A stretch of 64,000 nt of DNA from Coturnix japonica (taxonomy: Eukaryota > Chordata > Aves > Galliformes > Phasianidae): positions 52,697,483 through 52,761,482 of the forward strand of contig NC_029520.1 in NCBI RefSeq assembly GCF_001577835.2. The letters run 5' to 3'. The translations under genes and the position numbers were made by a program. The notes beneath the pieces are model-generated. The model had not been told where the DNA came from. It did no database searches and saw only the letters and a list, made by a program, of their open reading frames with translations. Shown here one piece after another: positions 1 to 12,900 of this stretch; within the stretch, counting starts at the first letter, position 1, and the number at the start of each line of letters is the position of its first letter.

Positions 1-276
1 TCCCTCATTCATCTGGGGTGGAAATCTTGAGCAATAGGAAACTCCTGCATCCTGTTTGGCATCCTGGTAGCAGGGATGGAGCGAAGCAGCTCTGCACAGC
101 CACCCTGCAACACCTACGGCCACCCCAAACACCCCCGGCTATCCCAAAAGCCACTGGTCCAGAGGCATGTGGCTGGGGGAGGCAGGGGCAGACCTTGAGC
201 TCACCTGTTTCCTTCTGCTTTGTTGCACTGCAGCCTTTCTTGTAATGCCCCAGCATCCCCTCAGTGTTGCTAATAG

Positions 277-1260
<984 letters not shown>

Positions 1261-1541
1261 AGCCTCAAGGAGCCTGACAGGCACTCAGGCCACCCTGAAC
1301 ACTCATGTAGAGTTTTTAGGAATGGGGACGACCTGCTAGTCCACAGAATTTAAACAAAAAAATAAGTAAAATATACGGCCTGGAAGCTACAGAGATGTGC
1401 ATGTTTAAAGAATCTGGCTGCCTTTGGGGGATATAAGATGATCCACATTGCGAGGCAAAAGATCTGAAGTCTGTAGAGTTGCCTAGAAAGAAAAAAAAGA
1501 AAAAAAAAAAAAAGAAAAAAAAAAAGAATATTCATGTAAAG

Positions 1542-1547
1542 AATAAA
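1542..1547 (+). terminator. GNG2: Proximal polyadenylation signal of GNG2
   Basis: AATAAA lies about 280 bases after the GNG2 stop, just after an A-rich stretch (1488-1526). It is the first canonical signal after the CDS. A second AATAAA at about 3008 may serve a longer transcript; GNG2 is known for long 3'UTRs in other vertebrates. Cleavage sites cannot be seen. Confidence 0.55.
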
Positions 1548-2395
1548 TTTGTGTCACTTTTCAGCTCACAAAATCGTTTGATTGTTCCATATTTAAAGCA
1601 CCAGAGTGGTGCTGAGCAGAAGTAACCGCTAAGGATGTGCGTAACCTTCTTGGAATGATGTTGTTGGTTCCTTTCCAAGTGTAGTTTTTATTTAAGCTGC
1701 CGGATCTATAGCTGTAGCTGGCTGTGATGTTACTCAGTGTTGGGTCTCGTGCTTTCCCATTCCCCGCTCCCCGTCTTGTGCCTGGTGGCTTCGCCCCGTG
1801 GTGAGTGGTGTTGTGCTCGCTGCTTCGCGCTCTGTGATGGCTTTTGGTTGTAGTGCATGGGGTTTGGTCTCTGCTCGCCCGCTGCAGGTTTTCTGTTCTG
1901 TCTGACACCACGGGCCGGCAGGAGATGCTGCGGGAGGTGATGCTGGAGGCGATGCCAATGGCAAAGCCAACCCCTGCAGCACCTCCGGACACGGCCGCAG
2001 ACTCCAAGAACAGCGCTGGCCTCTTTTTCCTAGGTCCGTCCCTTTGTCCCACACGTCTGTGCCTCTTCCTGCTCCCTGCCCGGCTCTTCCTGCCCATCCT
2101 CATGCCCATTCCTCTGGAGCAATGGGAGAGTGCCAGGATGATGATGCCCAGAGCACCCCGCTCCCACAGTGCCTGATGCTGTGTTTACGCACAGCCCTGT
2201 GCCAGGGTGAGGGCTCATCCCCAGGTCCAGCATCACCCAGCATTAGAATTTTGGGGGAAAAATGCCTCCTTATGGGGCTGTTGGATGCTTGTGAGGACAT
2301 GACTTGCCAGGAGCCCCTAGGACACTCCAGTGCTCCACACCCAACAGTAGCACTGGGATCCCATAAGGTACTCTGGGCTCCGCATTAACCCCATA

Positions 2396-2570
2396 AAATC
2401 ATAGAATCATTGAGGTTAGAAAAGACCTCTAAGATCATTAAGCCCAACCGCCAACCCGTCACCGCCACACCCACTAAGCCACATCCCCATCAGCCCCAAA
2501 CCACGTCTACCCAAGAGGGCAATAGTCTTTAGGTACCTTTCTGAGAATCTTTCTAGCCCGTTTCAAGTGT
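2396..2570 (-). mobile_element. CR1 LINE fragment, antisense
   Basis: The text opens with the reverse-complement CR1 tail (ATCATAGAATCATTGAGG, then a TTAGAAAAGACCTCTAAGATCAT core) and continues with CAACCC-rich CR1 3'UTR-like sequence that decays after about 2500. It is 5'-truncated. Confidence 0.7.
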
Positions 2571-3169
2571 GTTTTGGGTTTTCTACCTTTTCATACTCTT
2601 TTTCTAGCTCCGGTTGGCTGTGGGATGGAGCGCCCGGGGCCGGCCCCGCTTGTGGTGTTCCCGGGCCGTGTAAATACCCCCACCCCTTTGTCTTGGTCAT
2701 TGTGATGCCGAATTTCTGCTGAGCGCTGCCATGGTTTGTAAGAAGTTTTTTAATGACTCATATCTTTTACAACAGGAATTCTTAATACATCAACAAAGAG
2801 TAATGCGGCCGCGTTCACATATGGCTCGTTTCCCCATACAAAAGCCCTCAGCTGCCTCCATCCCGGGCATGGAAGGGAAAACCCATGGAACATCGGTGTG
2901 GGATTTGCCCTCCGCCCATTGGTGTGGGGTTGGGGGGAAGGCAGCGCGGGGAGGTCGGCGTCGCGGTGTAGCACATCCCCGTCCCGCGTGGTCTGTGTAC
3001 TCGTTGGAAATAAAGTTGGGATTTGTTTCAAGGCTGCGGTGGTGATGCTGTGTGGGCATGGGGGGCAACGGGAGGCTGCAGGGGGGGTGACCTGGGCTGG
3101 GTCCTGCTGGTTGTGGGGGGGATTGGGAGTGAGAGAGAGTGGGGTCTGGGCTCTGGAGAAGGGCAGTGC

Positions 3170-3355
3170 AAGACGAGGCAAGGCAAAGGAAGGCAAGGCA
3201 AGGCAAAGGAAGGCAAGGCAAGGCAAGGCAAGGAAGGCAAGCAAGCAAAGGAAGGCAGCAAAGGAGGCCAGGCAGCAAAGAAGGGCAAGGCAAGGCAAAG
3301 GAAGGCAAGGCAAGGCAAAGGAAGGCAAGGCAAGGCAAGGCAAGGCAAGGCAAAG
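3170..3355. repeat. AAGGC-type simple repeat
   Basis: GGCAA and GGCAAAGGAA units alternate for about 185 bases with few interruptions. They create spurious lysine/glycine-rich frames on the plus strand and leucine/proline-rich frames on the minus strand. Confidence 0.9.
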
Positions 3356-3639
3356 CCCTGCCCTCTCATGCCTACTTCCCTTCCCCAGTGCTGGCCATGC
3401 CGCAATGACTATCTTATCCAACTGTCAAGATCTTGAACATGAAGGATTATATCCAGCCGTATTATGAAGCTGAATCCCCTCTGCTGGTCGTCAGCTCCCA
3501 CAAGGCAGTAGGAACACACGGGCACAGGTTGCACAGACAGCTCTGGTACCCCAGCCCTGCTGGTGCCCGAGGTCACACATGAGCCCAGTGCAGCTGAGCA
3601 CGGTGGGCACCCAGCCCGCAATGGGGGTGGGCTGTAAGG

Positions 3640-3953
3640 TCCCCCCAGTGCCCTCCATCGCCCCACGCCCCGCCCCCAAGGCCAGCACAGGCCACGCCCC
3701 CTTCCACAGGCCACGCCCCCAAATAGGCCACACCCCCACTGCCCCCCCCCGCCGCCGCGTCGTTACAGCTGGTCGTACATCCGCTTCCGTCCCGTCTGCT
3801 TTCTCCGTGCTTCGATTGGTCTTCTTAACAGCCGCTCAGCTCACGGGAACCAATAGGAGACGAATTAGACGGTATCGGGGCGGTACTTCCTGTCCGACCC
3901 GGCGGCTCGTTCTGAGCGCGGTGAGCGGCGGGTCCGGCCGTGGTGGCAGCGCC
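3640..3953 (+). promoter_or_regulatory. RTRAF: CpG-rich promoter of RTRAF
   Basis: This GC- and CpG-rich stretch has no obvious TATA box. Visible elements are an inverted CCAAT (ATTGG, 3815-3819), a forward CCAAT (3850-3854) and two ETS-like cores (GCTTCCG near 3783 and ACTTCCTG at 3885-3892). This arrangement is typical of a housekeeping promoter. The transcription start is inferred to lie within roughly 3880-3940; it cannot be seen directly. Confidence 0.6.
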
Positions 3954-6900
3954 ATGTTCCGCCGCAAGCTGTCGGCGCTCGATTACCACAACCCGGGCGG
4001 CTTCAACTGCAGGGGTGAGGGCCGGGGGAGCGGGCTGGGGCTGCACACAGCGGGGGGCGCTCGGGGTGTGCGGAGAGGCCTAAGCTGAAGGCAGGGAGGC
4101 CGGGCTGTGCTGTGTGAGGCCTGCTCGGGGCTGGACGGAGCCCCGGGTCGGCGCTGCCGCTGGGCTCTGCTCATTGACCCTGGTTAGTGGGGGGGGTCCG
4201 GGGTCGGTCTGTGCTGTGTGTGAGTAGGGCAGGAGTGTTCAGGGCCGGGTTGGACGGGGCCATGGGCAACCTGATCTAGTACAGGTGTATGTTTGGTGGC
4301 CCTGCCGGGCAGGGGGTTGGAAATACGTGATCCTTGAGGTCCCTTCCAACCCGGGTCATTCTGTGAGTTCCCCTGGCAGCACTATGAGGTGATCGAGGTG
4401 ATCCTGCTCCTCTGCTCTGCGCTCTGAGGCCTCACCTGGGGCGCTGTGTCCACATGGGGGGTGCTGTGTATGGGGGTGATGTGGAGCTGTAGAACCGTGT
4501 CCATAGGAAGGCCATAGAAGTGATGGAACACCTCCCTGTGAGGACAGGCTGAGAGCTGGGGATGTACAGCACGGAGAAGAGAAGGCTCCAGGGAGAGCTG
4601 AGAGCCAGTGTTTAAAGGGGCTGTAAGAAAGGGGTACAGGCTCTATCAGGCTGTGGTGACAGGACAAGGGGAAATGGTTTCAAACTAAAAAAGGGGGATT
4701 TGAACTGAAGTTAAGTTGTTTTACAGTAAGAGCAGTGAGGTGCCGACTCAGGTTGCCCAGAGAGGTGGTGGTGCCCCATCCCTGCAGACACCCAAGGTCA
4801 GGTTGGATGGGGCTCTGAGCACCTGGTGGAGCTGTGGGTGTCCCTGTTTGTTGCAGGGAGTGGGACCAGATGGCCTTTAAGGGTCCTGTCCAACTCAAAC
4901 TGCTCTATATTCAACTCAAACTGGTCTTTGTAAGGGATCATCTCTCCCTCAGTGCTTCTGGTTGGCTCGTTGCGCTTTGAAAAGATCTTGTTTACTGCCA
5001 GCTTTGTGTGTTGTGCATTTTGAGCTCGTCGCTGACGTTTCTTTCTCCTCAGAGGTTTGTTTTGTTGGTGTAGAAGCTGTTAAAGTTCTTACTGAGAGTT
5101 TTCCTGTGTGTACATTGTGGCTGTTTCTTACAGCACATTCAGTGGAAGTCGGGTGTTCGTTTCACTTAGAGGATACACTCCTGACAGGTCGTAATAGCAC
5201 AGCAGCCTTGTCCCTGATGGGGAAGCGTTTTGCTTATCACAGCCTGAGCTACTGCAGGAGGATATTTATCTCATTAATCCAGATCACTGAAATTCATCCA
5301 GTGCCAAAGTTTCATGGGTGGTTCTCAAGATGCTGGTGGTACCAAATACTGCAAATCACAGATGCAGAGAAGTTGCTTTGTCCATTACTGAACCTTTGGA
5401 CCACAGTCTTTGTATTGTGGAGTTCCAACTCCAAATGGTGAAATGTTGGCTCAACAACCAAGAGAAGAGGGAAGAAAATGCTTCTCCACAGTCATGGGAT
5501 GAGGGCACTTTGTTCTTAGGGACAGACAGGGATTTGTTGCAGCATGTGATGAGTTTGTCCACGCAACAGAGTTGGGCACTGAAATCCTCAGTGTCACTGT
5601 TTTACTTCTTTGCTTAGTAACACCTATATTTGTATTCCTAATAAAAACAGTCTCTTAGCTGATGCCTTTTAGTGTTGTCCACTAACTGTGGCCAATTCCA
5701 AGTCACTTGAGAAAGGAAGAAAGCTCAGAGTGTTGAGTTTTGGTCAGAAGTTACACTGGGCTGTGTGATTTCGAGGTAGTTGGTTTTGCCCTTAAGGTTA
5801 ATTGTTGCTGTTTTTACTTCTCCCTGCAGATGAAACGGAATTCAGAAATTTTATTGTCTGGCTGGAGGACCAGAAAATCAGACACTACAAGATTGAAGAC
5901 CGAGGGAATCTAAGGAACATACACAGCGATGACTGGCCCAAATCATTTGAGAAGGTATTTTGTTCCAAACACAAATGTCTCTTACCTGAATGACAGTCCA
6001 GGGTTTCTGTAGTTGCTGAGTGTAAATGAGTGGCCATTTATCCCATCTCTGAATGTTTTCTGTCTCAAGGAATCGAAATATATAATTGAGGCCACTGCAG
6101 GAGTTAAAGATGGAAGAACGCTTTATGTGTAAATTTCACTCAGCCCTGTTTTTGCAATGATAGCATCTATCCTGATATTTCTTGCCTAAATTGATTTAGC
6201 TTTTACTTTAAAAACTGGCTTCAACTAAACAGCTTTTATTCTGTGCTTTGGTTTTTATGTAGCAAAATAAAAATGGATTAGCACAATATGGGCTTTACAA
6301 GTATATGAAATGAAGCTGCTGAAGCTCCTCTCTGCCCCTACAGTCATGTCAGTAGATGATTTTTCACTGCTAACATGAACTGTGGCAAGCAGCCATAGCT
6401 CTGGTTGTGATCTCCTGTGTGCTTGTGGGCATTTTGGGTCACTGTGGGGCTGCTGTGCTGGATTCCATTTCCTTTCTCTGACAACAGTCATGTGAGGAAC
6501 TGAACACACTGCTCCTAATGCTCAGTGCCCATTCATCTCACTTCTGTTCCCTGGAACCATTTGTTTTCTTCCCTGCCCGGAAGGTTTGGAGTGGTAGTGC
6601 ACACACTTTGTAAGTGGAAGCCTGAAGCACAGTTCCAAAATTGATGACAAGAGAGAAGCATTTTGAGCTTTAAATATGAGTGATGTTGGAATTACTGGCT
6701 GCTGGTACTGTTGTGTCAGCAGCACTTGGTGGTGTAGCATGGTGCTGTTCTATGTAGCTCCTCATAAGTAAAATTACTTCTGCTGCCCTGCAGAATCCTC
6801 TGGTTTCTGTGCAAATGGTTTAGAGGTGTTTAGAGGTGTTGTTGCACCTTGATAGCAGTATTGTGAAAGCTTTAGGTAGAATCCTGCCTCCTTCCTGCTT

Positions 6901-9900
6901 GTTTTTGCTGTACTTTGTTCCCTGTCCTTCTCCCTCGCCTCTGCTTGCTGTATAAAGAGAGCAGACAGCGGAAGAATGAGTGTTTGGATTCTCTGGTTGT
7001 CAGTCTGACAGGGAATGTTACTCGTTCAAAGCATTATTAAATGGTTAGTATTAAAGACTAAGTGCCTCTCACATGCCTCAGATGGATCAGATGCTGCAGC
7101 AGAGCTGTTTTGTACTGATGCTGCTTCTTAGTAATGATCTTCCAAACTGTGTTGGCTATGGGAAAGTGACTGCAAATCAGTTCTGTGCTTGTAGCTAACT
7201 TATACAAGTGTTTCCTTCCAGCCTATAATGTCTACTTCCTTTCTTCTCTTTCTCTCCCACAGTATATGAAGGATGTAAACTGTCCTTTCAAAATGCAGGA
7301 ACGACAGGAGACTGTGGACTGGCTTCTTGGGTTAGCAGTTAGGCTGGAGTATGGAGATAATGGTATGACTGAATTTATTTAATATTTGAAAGTGGAAGGG
7401 AAACCTGTTTGACTGTTTAAAGTTAAGAATGATACGTCAAATCATGACAGTGTCAGAAGTGTATATCGTTTCCATCTAAAAGAATAAAGCTATTTCATCT
7501 GCTTGATATAGAACCATGTTGAGATGTGGGCTGTTTTTCTCAACTCACTGTGGGACAGTGCCCTTTGTGTATATATTTATACCTTTCTCCATGTGGTTTT
7601 GCCTTTGAGAGTGTACTTCAAAGTCTGTGAGGTGCTTTTCTCTTTAATACTACATATATTCAAATAAGTTATTCTTAAATCCACATTTCACTGGGAGCTG
7701 ATCCTGAACCCTTGGGAACTGGGGCAATGGTATGAAAAAGTTGAATTCAACTTCAATGTCAGTAGCAATTTCCTTTGCAGCAATCATGCAGATACAAACG
7801 TAATTACTGGTGGCAAACATAATAGCCAAAGGACGGTTTTCCATTACCTTTAATTGCTGCAGGGCAAGGCTCTGTCCAAGACAAGGATGGGAATATGAAT
7901 GCTGGCAATCTACAGTAATCTTAGTACTGGAGAAAGCGAGCTTTCTCCTGTCTCACTGTTATATGAACATGGAAGAGCCAGTTGAGATCAGCTAAAAATA
8001 CTTGAAGAATACCACGCATACTGAGTGCTTCAGTCTATAAAATAAAGCCTCTGTTAGTAATGTTTTATACACTGATCAGAGCCAACCCAAATCCTGACCC
8101 TACGTATGCTGCTGATTAAGGCAAAGGGCCAATCTTGGTTGAATTGATGGATTTTTAAAGTAGAAGAACTGTAAGTTGCAGCTTGTTCAGCTGCCTTCTG
8201 GGAAATTGTAAGATGCCTTAATCAAGTGCATAATGACTTACATAAGCATGAGGTTATACATGCTCTGATGCTGCTCTGGGTGCAATGATAAGCTTTGGGC
8301 AGATGGGGAGCTGTTTGGACAACTGCCTTTGGGGCATTAAAGAACTCCAGAATGACAGCATATGAACTGAGAATGCTCTCGGGTATGTAGCACATCTCCT
8401 AAATGTGGTTACCACAAACTAGTTTGGCTCTAAACTTCTAGCTAGTTATTTTCTTAATTAGCCCTAATGGTGATCATATTTTCTTCTTAATTTAACAGCT
8501 GACAAATATAAGGACTCCACCCCTGACGGTGCTAAAAATACTGACAATACAGCAAAAAATGCAGAACCACTGATTAACTTGGATGGTAAGTGTACAGCAA
8601 CACTGGGGGTGTCATACAGAATGACTGCATCATTCACAAGTCTGTCGCCTATTGGCTGGATCTTCCACGATGACTCTAACTTTTATAGTTATATACCAGC
8701 TTAAAGCTTGCACCAGGCTGAGCTCTCCCCTTCTGCTGTAGTAACATAGTGGTTGCTTGCTGCTTTGTATCCACGGCCTCACCCATGCTGGAGGGCAGTC
8801 TGATACCATGGAATTGGAAAGCTAATTTTATCTTCTGCAGCCAGTTTAACCAGTATTTTTTGTTGTTGTTATTTTTTTTTTACAGTGAATAATCCTGATT
8901 TCAAGGCTGGAGTGATGGCTTTAGCTAATCTGCTTCAAATCCAGCGACACGATGATTATTTGGTAATGCTTAAGGTGAGCTTTACAGTTTTCAGACCTTG
9001 TTTCTTCCTTTTCATCTCCCCCAGTGGTTAGTGTGTGTGTAGTAGGTTAGTGTGTGCCTGTGGTAGGCAGTTATTGAGAACCAGGACTCATTTAGGAACA
9101 AGAAAGTAAAATTCGTCATGTATGTGTCTTTTCAAGCAGCACACGGTATTAATTGTGGAAATTAATGCAGGGATAATTATCTTGTTAAACAGTTTGATTG
9201 TAACCGTGTTCTTAGAGTTGCAGTGCTGGCTGAGAGTTGTCTATCAAGATTAGAAACTCTCTAGGCGAGTTGATGTCACTGCTTTGTGAGGTTTCTATGC
9301 ACTTCAGGCATAGGGAGGAATAGGCTCGAAGGACAGCATTATAGTCCAATTTTGGCAATGAAAAGCTTTAAAACATAGAGTCTAAACAATGCAAAGGGTG
9401 TTTTAAAACAGCAGAGGAAAAGTCAGTTTAGTCATGTCAGCTAGTCTTAATTTCTAGGTGCTGTAAGTAAGCCAATTGATTTTCTAAAGTATCTCCAAAT
9501 GAATTTGGGAAAGCTTGTGATTTAGTGGTGGAACTCTGTCCATCTCTGAATTTCAAGTTGAGATTATACTCACCAAGTACTTTGTGTAGGGAGATAGTTG
9601 CGATCTTGGGATTTCATACTATGGAAGGTTAAGCGAGTTGTTTGGCACCAAAATAAGTTTATTCCACTGAAAAGCAAGACAGTGCTCATTTATTATAGAA
9701 GCTGTGGTGTTATGCTAAATTTATATATAGATATTTTACAATCGCAGAATGGTTTGTGTTGGATAGTACTTTAAAGCTCATCTGGTTCCAACCCCTAATA
9801 TGGGCAGGGACACCTCCCATCAGTGCAATTTAGGGATGATGTCTTGCAGGACAATGTCAAATGTTTTGCTCAGGTCCAGTTAGTTGGTGTCTGCTGGTCT

Positions 9901-12900
9901 TCCCTTACCTACCAATGCTGTAACCCTGTAGTACAGGACCACCACATTTGTCAGGCACACTGAATTTGCCAAGCAATTCCTTAGGAAGTGATGCCCTGTA
10001 GTTATCCCATCAGCTCCTCTTTCCTTCTCTCTGGTATGTTGTCCTCCTTTGCTTTCTCTAAATAACTCTGGAGTCCTTTATAAATCCCTAGGGAGGGGTG
10101 AAGGTCTCAGATAAAAAAAACTCTTAAGGGGGGAAAGAGAAACAAAACAGAAATACCCCACAAAGGCATAAAGTAAGAAGAGAGAGGAGACTCTGAGTGG
10201 CGTTATTGGGGATCTGCATTATGTCAGCCCTTCAGCAGAATTCCTTCAGCTGCTGTTACAGGCCAGTCTCAAGGCTAGCAGACTTTATCTGGATCCACCT
10301 AATAGGCGCTACCAGCTCAGAAGGCACGCTGTTTTCTGCCCGAATGTATTTCCATTTTGTCATTCTTTATGCATTTCTAGCCTCACTTTTTTATTTGGTT
10401 GGAGGCAGTTGGACAAAGCAACCAGCCTGGATTTTCCTTCTCTTAGCTGCAGGAGGAACAGATTCTTGCAGTGGTGATTCATGTTACGTGAACAACGGCA
10501 ATGCTGCTTTTCAAGGCTTGATGATAGCAGAACATGGCAGTGAAATTTTTTGGTTCTATTCCACGTGAAGGAAGCTTGCAGCAATGCCCATACATAGAAA
10601 TCATGATCCATATTCAGGCTTGGGCACTCTGGCTGCTTAGGAAAAGTGAAAAGCTGCAAGCCTGCCGGAGACATCTGGCTAGACCTTGGTCAGAGTGAGC
10701 AGAGAGGGGGAGTCCTCCTTTTATTAATTTGAATTGGAGGAATTAATCAGAAGATGCCTATCTAACACATTTGGATACACTTCTTTTTCTAATGCAAAAG
10801 ATGTTCAGAATTCCCTTAGGAGGTCTGATTTCATTGCTGGAATTTAAAGCTAAGCTCCTCATCAAATCACTTCCTATGTCCAGCGCAGCCACCTCAGAAG
10901 GATTTCTAGAAATACCTACTGGTAACTTTGCTGTTTCATGTCTCAGCTTTAATCATGAACACAACCAGGAGAAATGGTGCAGGGAAACGTGAAGCAGCAC
11001 AACTGCTTCTGTCACACGCAGCTATTTGCCAGGGTAAGTCTGAGGAATGTGCTTGACAGACAGAGTGCTTTTTGGTGGAGGACTGCCAGCCTGGTATTCC
11101 TTCAGTTATTTTTAGAGGCGTTTTCAGCTGTAAGTATCAGTAAGTGATAACTCAGTATGGTTTTGTGCTGTGTTCTGGAGCAGTGGAAGCAGATGAGCAG
11201 CAAGATTGTTAAGGCTCTTCTTGTTCCCGTGTCTAGAAATAAATCTTGCCTTTTTAACACCTGGTTATGGAGCCTTGTTCAGGGCTCTCTGCCTTTGAAA
11301 GGTGGTTCATCACTTCCTAAAAGACCCCAGTAGCAGGAATTACTTCCTGAAGGAGCTGTATTGCTGCAGAGTTAGAGGTAGAGCAGTATAATGTAGGCAG
11401 AACAAAATTGAAGCTGCTGCTTTGGGATCAGTATCAACTTATTCTAGGAATGGCAAACTTTCTTGGCTGTTCCTGGAGCTCTGCAGTTTCTGATCCAGTG
11501 GTGTCTGAAGTGCATCAGGACATGAATTAATTACTCTGGCCTTTAAATGTTTTTCTCCAGGCAATTCGCATTCTGGTTCAGGAACGCTTGACGCAGGATG
11601 CCATAGCGAAGGCCAATCAGTCCAAAGAGGTTTGTATATATCAATCCTACCTGGGGTTAGTTATCATGGTCAAAATGGGTTCTGTTTAAACACTTGGTTT
11701 AACAGGATGGTGGAAATTCACTTTGTGGTGGCAATTCTGATTCTTAAAGACTCAGAGAGAAGCACGCAAAATTGTAGTGTGCAAATATTTGCAGCTATAT
11801 GATACCACATGTAAATAGCTGCTTTCCTATCTTAGTGTTTGGTGAGGGGTGACTGCTACTATTCAGTGCAATGTGATCACAGTATCCACAGAAATGCATG
11901 CCCTAACCTTTCCTTGGAGTCAGCTGTGCTGGCTGTGTAAGCAGGTGAAATTTGCCTCCTATACAGTGTTTTGCTTATTAAGTCTAGCATGTGTTTGAAG
12001 AATGGGATGTTGGCCACCTGGCTTCTCTCCACTTCCTCCTCCCCACCAAGTGGGTGAAGGAAACTTCAGCAATTAAACATTAAATCATTCAGCATTTGGC
12101 AAAGCAGCTGCTGGCATTGGGTGCAGCCAGGGAAGGGAACCTCTTGCCCTGCAGGTGTGTGCTGAGGAATGGCCCTGCTAAAGCAACTGGATCTGGTCAA
12201 TGAGGGCAAGTCTCTTCATCTCTTCTGGCAGCTGCCCAGAGCAGTCCATGCTTTATTTATTATCATAACACTGCTTATGGTGTTTACTAAGTGGCAATCG
12301 CAGGTGCACAGAGATACAATGCAGTGATTGCCAGCAGCCCTGGAACATGAAATCAGAGCTTTGGGCATTTATATGTCCAAAGACATAAAAAGAGTAGGAA
12401 AACACAAAAGCAGCTGGGACTGCTTTATTCATTTTAGTGTCTTTAACTTCTAGTAAAAGGCTGCTTTCTGTTATTGTTTACATAGCTGCAAGGCTGACTT
12501 GTAGGGATCAAAATGCAGTTTGGCAGAACTAGCAGTTTGAGCAGCAGGGACTTTATTTCAGGACAGGATTCATAACCAGGGGGTTCTTAGGGTGTGGTAG
12601 GAGGGTAGGAATAGAAATCCCTGCTTCTGACCTTGGCTGGTTTGTTAATAGCCAGAATACAAGCTAGTGACATTATATGTAATTAAGTCTTGTCCCTAGA
12701 AATAGTTTATAACTGTTTGGCTTCTGCGTGGCTGACAGTTTTATACAAAATGTCATGAGCTGCGTTCTTGGCAATATCATGATACGGCTCTGAGAGATAA
12801 AATAGGTTTAGGAGTAGCCTCCCTGAAGGATACACATGAGGGTTGTGCTAAGGAGAATTACACTTCAATGCTTGGGGTTTAACTGTGCAAAATAAAGTGG

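Larger units (their letters stand above)
1261..3030 (+). other. GNG2: Probable GNG2 3'UTR and downstream flank
   Basis: No coding exon is recognisable here. The stretch contains the proximal AATAAA (1542), an inserted antisense CR1 fragment (about 2396-2570), an AT-richer block at about 2730-2830, and a second AATAAA at about 3008. An extended GNG2 3'UTR ending near 3030 is the simplest reading, but only transcript data could show it. Confidence 0.35.

Noticed and set aside
2750-3421. Overlapping long frames on both strands around 2.75-3.47 kb
   Set aside because: They are created by the GGCAA repeat, which keeps several frames open; the residues are simple Lys/Gly or Leu/Pro repeats.
10197-10568. 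123-codon hydrophobic frame in RTRAF intron 5
   Set aside because: It looks membrane-like by composition only; poor start context and no recognised family.
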